Shown here piece after piece: positions 62,601 to 64,000 of a DNA stretch of 64,000 nt (its first letter is position 1; every line of letters starts with the position of its first letter). Under the pieces are notes generated by a model. That model saw only the letters and a program-made list of their open reading frames with translations, did not search any database and was not told the origin of the DNA. Both the position numbers and the translations under genes were made by a program. The DNA is from Rostratula benghalensis (lineage: Eukaryota > Chordata > Aves > Charadriiformes > Rostratulidae): contig VXAI01000020.1 in assembly GCA_013399305.1 (NCBI GenBank), forward strand, positions 6,146,607-6,210,606, in the 5' to 3' direction.

Positions 62601-63755
62601 TTTTCTCCAGTCAAATTAGCGAAGAATGGAAGAATTATCACTGCTTGGCCCTGAAGAAAAGAAATGCAGTTTCACACTTAAAAAATGATCCTCTACGAGG
62701 CAATTTGAATAGGACCACAAAATAATCACCAGGGCCACAAAATGATCACCAGTGGCTGTGCTTACTGATTCAACAGCTCAGTGTGCTGATAAAGGCACGT
62801 TAAACTGCTGCTCATCTTTAAGGTGCTAGTTCAGAAAACAACTTTGGCCACTGCTGATGGGAGTTAAAAGTTAATTAATATCTCATGGCTGACATGGCTA
62901 TCACTAAGACTTTCTTGTTCTTTTCAGCAAGCATCCATCATCGCCCAAGTCACTGATGTAATGCATCACCTGGCAGATAGAGCAAGAACCCGAACTTTAT
63001 TTATTTTGAATGCCCAGGAAAGTACAAATTTCTGTCCGGCTAGAGGTAGACTGACTGGGCAGCAACCACGCAAAGCCATTTGTTTCCTAAGTACAAAATT
63101 TTAGTGTTCCAGTCCAAAGCCCGAGATCCTGCATCTTTTAGAACTTCTGCTTTCAGCAGGCAGTGCTTTAGCGCCCCCTCCTGACCAAGCCACATCTAAC
63201 AATTAATTAATCCCTCACTGCTGGTCTCACGCTTGCAGGCACGGACATTAAAATCACGGCAGATGTTTGTGATTTGAGGTGTAGGAAATGCCACTCCTTT
63301 TTAATGCCCGATCTGCTGTCACTTCTCAAATGAACACCTCTGAGTTCTAAATTACTTGCAACTGACAGCAAGGTTTTTCCTAAAAATTACATGCCTTCAT
63401 TGGGGCAAGAAAAAAAACAACAGGAGGACCTAAACCCAAAGCAGTTCTGTGATACTGCCTTCTGCCTATAGAACAAAAAGGGTGTTTTACAGTTTTTAGG
63501 ATGTTGAACGGGAGAATAAAAAAAAATAGAAGTGACGTCCATTTTGCTACCCAAACTAGGGTAAAATATAAGCCAAATAACAGGGAATTTCATGAATGAC
63601 TAACATTCCAATCTGGGGAGGGTGGAGGAGCCATGAAGTAAGCAATTTACCTTAAGATTTAAGCCTAAATTCTGATCAGTAAGTAGGCTGGTATAGGTAT
63701 TAAAAACGGCTGTAAATGCTTCATGATTGGTACTGAAAGAAACTGAAGAGTCTAT
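14466..63755 (-). CDS. PRKDC: DNA-dependent protein kinase catalytic subunit (DNA-PKcs), 3' 49 coding exons (partial gene)
   Basis: DNA-PKcs is the PI3K-related Ser/Thr kinase that is recruited by Ku70/80 to DNA ends. It drives non-homologous end joining and V(D)J recombination in the nucleus. I placed 49 coding exons, w1 (63651-63755) to w49 (14466-14670), whose phases agree at every junction. Together they make 7434 nt, or 2477 codons plus stop, matching about residues 1650-4128 of the human protein. Order: middle HEAT cradle, PQR cluster (w9), ABCDE cluster (w21), caspase-type DEVD (w22), FAT (about w26-w38), FRB-like segment (w39-w41), kinase (w42-w48) and FATC (w49). Key residues are intact: GDRH and N of the catalytic loop, DFG, and the C-terminal WEGWEPWM. 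Human has 86 exons; if the structure is conserved, w1 is about exon 38. The 5' part lies beyond the window. Confidence 0.97.
15688..15827 (-). CDS. PRKDC: PRKDC exon w48: kinase C-lobe end
   Basis: Reads [18 protein letters not shown], then [15 protein letters not shown] and GANPARIT plus two bases of Cys. Acceptor TTCTTTAG-type, donor TTG|GTAAGA. Joins w47 in phase 0 and w49 in phase 2. The linker between the kinase domain and FATC. Confidence 0.95.
16401..16589 (-). CDS. PRKDC: PRKDC exon w47: kinase C-lobe
   Basis: Exactly 63 codons, [20 protein letters not shown] through [13 protein letters not shown]. It begins directly after the activation-loop SATQ of w46. Donor AAG|GTGGGA. Confidence 0.97.
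16710..17168 (-). mobile_element. CR1 LINE 3' end in a PRKDC intron
   Basis: Begins on the + strand with 'atcatagaatggtttgggtt' (reverse complement of the CR1 tail) and continues through 'aaaccattaccccttgtcct' and 'ctctcagcctgtctccatag' to 'ctctgctggacccattctaa'. A 3'-end copy of about 460 bp with only modest divergence. Confidence 0.93.
17286..17345 (+). mobile_element. Short CR1 3' tail in sense orientation
   Basis: 'atggttggactcaatcatcc' to 'tggttctatgattctata' is the terminal part of CR1 in the opposite orientation to the copy just upstream, ending with the ATTCTATG-type octamer. Confidence 0.85.
17543..17744 (-). CDS. PRKDC: PRKDC exon w46: catalytic and activation loops
   Basis: Reads [19 protein letters not shown] ... 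[13 protein letters not shown] ... [17 protein letters not shown] at 17624-17635 holds the catalytic Asp (human D3922); the DFG codons are at 17567-17575. The residue after DFG is Tyr (TAT, 17564-17566), where I recall His in human. The Thr of SATQ corresponds to human T3950. Donor CAG|GTATTT. Confidence 0.97.
17837..17908 (-). CDS. PRKDC: PRKDC exon w45
   Basis: A 72-nt exon, [20 protein letters not shown] then DLLR. Split Arg codons at both ends join w44 and w46. Corresponds to the human segment around NRTETVTSFRKRES in the kinase domain. Confidence 0.94.
17909..19119 (-). other. PRKDC: PRKDC intron between w44 and w45
   Basis: A 1.2-kb intron carrying the 22-bp duplication; otherwise nothing recognised. 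Confidence 0.7.
18133..18176. repeat. Perfect 22-bp tandem duplication
   Basis: The unit tctcccaaattaattagatg plus gg occurs twice, back to back and without mismatch, in the intron between w44 and w45. Confidence 0.95.
19120..19209 (-). CDS. PRKDC: PRKDC exon w44
   Basis: A 90-nt exon, [20 protein letters not shown] through YHAMYR (split codon). It matches the human RAPPCEYKDWLTKMSG region of the kinase domain but is one of the more divergent stretches. Acceptor GTCTCTAG. Confidence 0.9.
19210..21118 (-). other. PRKDC: PRKDC intron between w43 and w44
   Basis: A 1.9-kb intron with a pyrimidine-rich stretch at 20735-20780. No gene or repeat recognised. Confidence 0.65.
21119..21211 (-). CDS. 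PRKDC: PRKDC exon w43
   Basis: Reads [19 protein letters not shown] then [11 protein letters not shown] with split codons at both ends. Clear match to human RLGLIEWLENTVTLKDLL in the kinase domain. Confidence 0.95.
21522..21742 (-). CDS. PRKDC: PRKDC exon w42: kinase N-lobe
   Basis: Begins [17 protein letters not shown] and contains [19 protein letters not shown], with the ATP-contacting Lys (human K3753), then [12 protein letters not shown]. 221 nt, phase 0 at the start, two bases of an Arg codon at the end. Confidence 0.97.
22001..22068 (-). CDS. PRKDC: PRKDC exon w41
   Basis: A 68-nt exon, [20 protein letters not shown] then DER; matches human [15 protein letters not shown]. Acceptor CACTTCAG, donor CGG|GTATGT. 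Leads into the kinase N-lobe. Confidence 0.96.
22596..22800 (-). CDS. PRKDC: PRKDC exon w40
   Basis: [20 protein letters not shown] through [14 protein letters not shown] and LRGELEVPG. Matches human GKEFDKHFGKGGSKL and [12 protein letters not shown], between FAT and kinase. Donor CCTG|GTAAGT. Confidence 0.96.
25190..25497 (-). repeat. Old, divergent CR1 fragment
   Basis: The + strand keeps the order of an ancient CR1 3' region in reverse complement: 'gaggaaacacttctccctgt', 'ttgttttgaacctgccattt', 'ctctgtacctctaattattc', 'gagaactgcagatgaggact', 'acagtgttcaagaagc'. Heavily substituted; boundaries approximate. Confidence 0.7.
25520..25580 (+). mobile_element. CR1 3' tail, sense orientation
   Basis: 'ggctggacttggtgatctca' followed by 'gaggtcctttccaaccatga' and 'caattctgtg' is a recognisable CR1 terminus, opposite in orientation to the older copy just before it. 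Confidence 0.8.
26288..26431 (-). CDS. PRKDC: PRKDC exon w39
   Basis: 48 codons, [20 protein letters not shown] through [12 protein letters not shown]; matches human DWSNDVRAEL and PGLGAFRRKFIQ. Phase 0 at both ends. Lies between FAT and the kinase domain. Confidence 0.94.
27134..27221 (-). CDS. PRKDC: PRKDC exon w38
   Basis: An 88-nt exon, [20 protein letters not shown] then LSNPIMLFK; matches human IKSKLDQGGVIQDF. The first base completes Arg from w37. Confidence 0.96.
27765..28205 (-). mobile_element. CR1 LINE 3' end in a PRKDC intron
   Basis: The + strand reads 'atagaattatagaattgtct' then 'aggttggaagggaccttt', 'gggatggtgcctcaacctct', 'cttgaggccatgtcctcttg' and 'ctccaggctgaacaacctca'. 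This is a different CR1 subfamily from the copies at 10.1 and 16.7 kb. Confidence 0.92.
28757..28968 (-). CDS. PRKDC: PRKDC exon w37: FAT
   Basis: [20 protein letters not shown] then [15 protein letters not shown] and [18 protein letters not shown] through NKEFVE. Strong match to the human [21 protein letters not shown] region. Acceptor TTTTCGCAG. Confidence 0.96.
28969..30637 (-). other. PRKDC: PRKDC intron between w36 and w37
   Basis: A 1.7-kb intron with a CR1 copy at 29611-29810 and short TTATTA and CCACCA runs near 29120-29155. Confidence 0.7.
29611..29810 (-). mobile_element. Truncated CR1 LINE copy
   Basis: 'acagaatcacagactatcag' then 'ggattggaagggaccttgaa', 'catccagtccaatccccctg' and 'gagactccacaacctctctg': reverse complement of a CR1 3' end, cut short at about 200 bp. 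Confidence 0.88.
30638..30798 (-). CDS. PRKDC: PRKDC exon w36: FAT
   Basis: [20 protein letters not shown] then [20 protein letters not shown] and [13 protein letters not shown]. The [21 protein letters not shown] block is nearly identical to human. Donor GAG|GTTAGT. Confidence 0.97.
31318..31498 (-). CDS. PRKDC: PRKDC exon w35: FAT, variable segment
   Basis: [20 protein letters not shown], an acidic [12 protein letters not shown], then [20 protein letters not shown]. The end matches human [21 protein letters not shown], while the acidic middle is poorly conserved. Phase 0 start, one base left at the end. Confidence 0.93.
31499..33036 (-). other. PRKDC: PRKDC intron between w34 and w35
   Basis: A 1.5-kb AT-rich intron. 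Nothing recognised apart from homopolymer runs. Confidence 0.65.
33037..33227 (-). CDS. PRKDC: PRKDC exon w34: FAT
   Basis: [20 protein letters not shown] then [20 protein letters not shown] and IEEEKAGKI ... ESPEK. Matches human [20 protein letters not shown]. Only 87 nt of intron separate it from w33. Confidence 0.96.
33315..33489 (-). CDS. PRKDC: PRKDC exon w33: FAT
   Basis: [20 protein letters not shown] then [16 protein letters not shown] and [15 protein letters not shown]. Matches human [23 protein letters not shown]. Donor CTTG|GTAACA. Confidence 0.95.
34615..34804 (-). CDS. PRKDC: PRKDC exon w32: FAT
   Basis: [13 protein letters not shown], an acidic linker with SMEVDEEY and [10 protein letters not shown], then [20 protein letters not shown]. 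Matches human CFFLSKIEEKL and IRSCKFSMKMKMIDSARKQ, and the acidic linker is also present in human. Confidence 0.96.
34805..36396 (-). other. PRKDC: PRKDC intron between w31 and w32
   Basis: A 1.6-kb intron with a roughly 22-nt A run (about 36260-36281). No gene or repeat family recognised. Confidence 0.65.
36397..36508 (-). CDS. PRKDC: PRKDC exon w31: FAT
   Basis: [20 protein letters not shown] then [16 protein letters not shown] and two bases of Arg. Near-identical to human [20 protein letters not shown]. Confidence 0.96.
37214..37322 (-). CDS. PRKDC: PRKDC exon w30: FAT
   Basis: [20 protein letters not shown] then [16 protein letters not shown]. The TTTTCAG acceptor is placed so that the reading SYSSID matches human NYSSID; a second AG two bases later would break the frame. 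Confidence 0.95.
37950..38174 (-). CDS. PRKDC: PRKDC exon w29: FAT
   Basis: 75 codons, [20 protein letters not shown] through [20 protein letters not shown] and GMQIFMQ. Phase 0 at both ends; very close to human. Confidence 0.97.
38664..38852 (-). CDS. PRKDC: PRKDC exon w28: FAT
   Basis: 63 codons, [20 protein letters not shown] through [19 protein letters not shown] and [14 protein letters not shown]. The donor CAG|GTTCTT is weak beyond GT. Confidence 0.97.
39320..39458 (-). CDS. PRKDC: PRKDC exon w27: FAT
   Basis: [20 protein letters not shown] then [20 protein letters not shown] and AKCYDE. Matches human [15 protein letters not shown]. The first base completes Lys. Confidence 0.97.
39904..40112 (-). 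CDS. PRKDC: PRKDC exon w26: start of FAT
   Basis: [20 protein letters not shown] then [20 protein letters not shown] and [20 protein letters not shown]. Matches human [19 protein letters not shown] and LPPDVLRWVELAK. Confidence 0.96.
40113..42565 (-). other. PRKDC: PRKDC intron between w25 and w26
   Basis: A 2.45-kb intron. Open frames on both strands (for example 40066-40437 minus, which runs across the w26 acceptor, and 41915-42250 plus) have no recognisable homology. No repeat family recognised. Confidence 0.65.
42566..42745 (-). CDS. PRKDC: PRKDC exon w25
   Basis: 60 codons, [20 protein letters not shown] through [16 protein letters not shown] and [11 protein letters not shown]. Matches human [13 protein letters not shown] and FFPPFVSCIQ. 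Phase 0 at both ends. Confidence 0.96.
43894..44025 (-). CDS. PRKDC: PRKDC exon w24
   Basis: 44 codons, [20 protein letters not shown] then [20 protein letters not shown] and GLAQ. Matches human [27 protein letters not shown]. Confidence 0.97.
44026..45949 (-). other. PRKDC: PRKDC intron between w23 and w24
   Basis: A 1.9-kb AT-rich intron. Nothing recognised. Confidence 0.65.
45950..46056 (-). CDS. PRKDC: PRKDC exon w23
   Basis: [20 protein letters not shown] then [15 protein letters not shown]. Matches human [27 protein letters not shown]. The first two bases complete Glu with the last base of w22. Confidence 0.97.
46057..47348 (-). other. PRKDC: PRKDC intron between w22 and w23
   Basis: A 1.3-kb intron with no recognisable feature. 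Confidence 0.6.
47349..47564 (-). CDS. PRKDC: PRKDC exon w22: caspase-type DEVD site
   Basis: [19 protein letters not shown] through [20 protein letters not shown] and TK. Codons 47362-47373 encode DEVD, the motif cleaved by caspase-3 in mammalian DNA-PKcs. The acceptor is preceded by a 23-nt uninterrupted T run on the coding strand. The Ser/Thr-rich middle differs from human. Confidence 0.96.
47569..47591 (-). promoter_or_regulatory. PRKDC: Homopolymeric polypyrimidine tract at the w22 acceptor
   Basis: On the coding strand 23 consecutive T, then ACAG and exon w22. On + it reads as an A run immediately following CTGT. Confidence 0.9.
47945..48134 (-). CDS. PRKDC: PRKDC exon w21: ABCDE autophosphorylation cluster
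   Basis: [20 protein letters not shown] then [19 protein letters not shown] and [15 protein letters not shown]. The exon holds ETQ and ASQ (human T2609 and S2612), LSQ, RATQ and TPTQ. Donor A|GTAAGT. Confidence 0.96.
48705..48915 (-). CDS. PRKDC: PRKDC exon w20
   Basis: [20 protein letters not shown] then [19 protein letters not shown] and [17 protein letters not shown], ending [10 protein letters not shown]. Strong human match in the middle HEAT cradle. Confidence 0.97.
49556..49654 (-). CDS. PRKDC: PRKDC exon w19
   Basis: A 99-nt exon, [20 protein letters not shown] then [12 protein letters not shown] and two bases of Gln. Matches human [26 protein letters not shown]. The acceptor CGATCAG has a short pyrimidine tract. 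Confidence 0.93.
50267..50440 (-). CDS. PRKDC: PRKDC exon w18
   Basis: [20 protein letters not shown] then [20 protein letters not shown] and [11 protein letters not shown]. Matches human [28 protein letters not shown]. Confidence 0.96.
50832..50981 (-). CDS. PRKDC: PRKDC exon w17
   Basis: [20 protein letters not shown] then [20 protein letters not shown] and KDFIQIMNH. Matches human [26 protein letters not shown]. Confidence 0.96.
51061..51185 (-). CDS. PRKDC: PRKDC exon w16
   Basis: [20 protein letters not shown] then [20 protein letters not shown] and D plus split Arg. Matches human [31 protein letters not shown]. Only 79 nt of intron separate it from w17. Confidence 0.96.
51930..52190 (-). 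repeat. Ancient CR1-like fragment
   Basis: The + strand shows, in order, 'gtccatgaatttgcctaatt', 'tctctttgaaagtgatgatg', 'tctggcaacaaattccagaa', 'gtaaagaagtacttctaaca' and 'ctgtcccctagttctagta'. This is the order in the reverse complement of old amniote CR1 3' regions. Strongly diverged. Confidence 0.75.
52510..52621 (-). CDS. PRKDC: PRKDC exon w15
   Basis: [20 protein letters not shown] then [17 protein letters not shown]. Matches human [29 protein letters not shown]. Confidence 0.97.
53061..53192 (-). CDS. PRKDC: PRKDC exon w14
   Basis: [20 protein letters not shown] then [20 protein letters not shown]. Matches human [26 protein letters not shown]. Acceptor AAACAG with a short pyrimidine tract. 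Confidence 0.96.
53807..53958 (-). CDS. PRKDC: PRKDC exon w13
   Basis: [20 protein letters not shown] then [20 protein letters not shown] and [10 protein letters not shown]. Matches human [29 protein letters not shown]. Confidence 0.97.
54173..54316 (-). CDS. PRKDC: PRKDC exon w12
   Basis: 48 codons, [20 protein letters not shown] then [20 protein letters not shown] and WTSVSTPK. Near-identical to human. Confidence 0.97.
55186..55305 (-). CDS. PRKDC: PRKDC exon w11
   Basis: 40 codons, [20 protein letters not shown] then [20 protein letters not shown]. Phase 0 at both ends. Matches human [25 protein letters not shown]. Confidence 0.97.
55507..55644 (-). CDS. PRKDC: PRKDC exon w10 (probable GC donor)
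   Basis: [20 protein letters not shown] then [18 protein letters not shown] and QITPKVEE. The downstream exon requires a phase-0 join. Ending after GTG GAG GAG gives the human spacing (GEEDSVPRDLP against [11 protein letters not shown]) but uses GAG|GCCAGT, a GC donor. The nearest phase-0 GT donor, AAA|GTGGAG (exon end at 55516), would drop VEE. The low boundary is therefore less certain than the rest. Confidence 0.85.
56902..57047 (-). CDS. PRKDC: PRKDC exon w9: PQR cluster
   Basis: [20 protein letters not shown] then [20 protein letters not shown] and SSGRFRRK. The SSQD serine at 56938-56940 corresponds to human S2056, the autophosphorylation site used as a marker of DNA-PKcs activation. 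Confidence 0.96.
57271..57343 (-). CDS. PRKDC: PRKDC exon w8
   Basis: A 73-nt exon, [20 protein letters not shown] then NSDQ. Matches human VPMERKKKYIEIRKEAREA. Donor CAGG|GTATGA. Confidence 0.95.
57760..57825 (-). CDS. PRKDC: PRKDC exon w7
   Basis: A 66-nt exon of 22 codons, [20 protein letters not shown] then IE. Matches human [22 protein letters not shown]. Too short to appear as a stand-alone long open frame. Confidence 0.96.
58368..58536 (-). CDS. PRKDC: PRKDC exon w6
   Basis: [20 protein letters not shown] then [20 protein letters not shown] and [14 protein letters not shown]. Very close to human. Confidence 0.97.
59620..59798 (-). CDS. PRKDC: PRKDC exon w5
   Basis: [20 protein letters not shown] then [20 protein letters not shown] and [15 protein letters not shown]. 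Matches human [27 protein letters not shown]. Confidence 0.97.
60788..60995 (-). CDS. PRKDC: PRKDC exon w4
   Basis: [20 protein letters not shown] then [20 protein letters not shown] and [20 protein letters not shown], ending RFTK. Matches human [27 protein letters not shown]. Confidence 0.97.
62023..62150 (-). CDS. PRKDC: PRKDC exon w3
   Basis: [20 protein letters not shown] then [20 protein letters not shown] and CR plus split Arg. Matches human [36 protein letters not shown]. Confidence 0.97.
62176..62223. repeat. Local duplication of an ATTAATTACAT unit
   Basis: The phrase tttttattaattacat occurs twice around catacattta-type spacers, just outside exon w3 in the intron. Confidence 0.7.
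62483..62650 (-). CDS. PRKDC: PRKDC exon w2
   Basis: 56 codons, [20 protein letters not shown] then [20 protein letters not shown] and NNYVDCTKK. Matches human LLPFFTSLTGG and FNNYVDCMKK. Phase 0 at both ends. Confidence 0.96.
63651..63755 (-). CDS. PRKDC: PRKDC exon w1 (most 5' exon in the window)
   Basis: 35 codons, [20 protein letters not shown] then [15 protein letters not shown]. Matches human [25 protein letters not shown]. Phase 0 at both ends; upstream exons lie to the right of the window. Confidence 0.95.
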
Positions 63756-64000
63756 CTGGAACAACAGGAAAAAAAAAAAAGGGGGTTATTTTGTTTTTTT
63801 TTTTTTTTTAAACTATACAAAGAGATCATTGTATTAACAAACAATAAAAACATGAGATACAGAATTGTTTATTTCCAAAAATACACCAAATTAACAGAAA
63901 GCACATACAGAGTGGTTTTCATTTTAAGAGAACTATCAAAAAGAATTCTACAAGCTATGCAGTACAATCATAATGTTGGATATTTTCAAAAAAATATAAA
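63756..64000 (-). other. PRKDC: PRKDC intron, cut by the window edge
   Basis: Intron sequence upstream of w1, with A and T runs. No acceptable exon is seen before the window ends. Confidence 0.75.

Noticed and set aside
1..64000. Search for CRISPR arrays, tRNA or rRNA genes, integrated viruses, or a novel gene cassette
   Set aside because: No regular spaced repeats, no cloverleaf or rRNA-like sequence, and no viral reading frames were recognised. The window is explained by three vertebrate genes and CR1 repeats.

Overview
The window is vertebrate nuclear DNA, most likely from a bird. The evidence is interspersed CR1 LINE 3' ends (some with the ATTCTATG-type terminal octamers), compact introns, a GC-rich CpG-island gene, and three genes in the order SPIDR (+), CEBPD (-), PRKDC (-). 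This is the order and orientation known from human 8q11.21. The exact species cannot be named from the sequence; a crocodilian or turtle is less likely but not formally excluded.

Layout. Positions 58-3432 carry the last three coding exons of SPIDR (homologous-recombination scaffold) on the + strand, followed by its 3' UTR to about 3960. A short intergenic stretch leads to CEBPD, an intronless bZIP transcription factor gene on the - strand (CDS 5858-6898). Its TATA box lies near 7210, it sits in a CpG island of about 2 kb, and its poly(A) signal is at 5360-5365. About 6 kb of gene-free DNA follows, with one clear CR1 copy. From about 13.3 kb to the end of the window lies the 3' part of PRKDC (DNA-PKcs) on the - strand.

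PRKDC. I could place 49 consecutive coding exons between 63755 and 14466. Every exon junction is in phase. All acceptors are AG and all donors GT, except one probable GC donor. The joined exons total 7434 nt, which is 2477 codons plus a stop. By comparison with the 4128-residue human protein this is roughly residues 1650 to the C-terminus: part of the middle HEAT-repeat cradle, the PQR and ABCDE phosphorylation clusters, FAT, the FRB-like segment, the PI3K-like kinase domain and FATC. The 5' part of the gene lies beyond the right edge.

Biology. Two double-strand-break repair genes flank CEBPD: SPIDR (homologous recombination, RAD51/BLM) and PRKDC (non-homologous end joining with Ku). I see no operon-like cluster, CRISPR array, viral insertion or novel cassette. 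The points most worth checking are the probable GC-AG intron in PRKDC, a Tyr for His replacement next to the DFG motif, the avian versions of the autophosphorylation clusters, a 15-serine run in C/EBP-delta, a homopolymeric splice-acceptor tract, and CR1 copies in inverted pairs.

The remaining open frames are chance ORFs, CR1-derived, or antisense shadows of GC-rich coding sequence.
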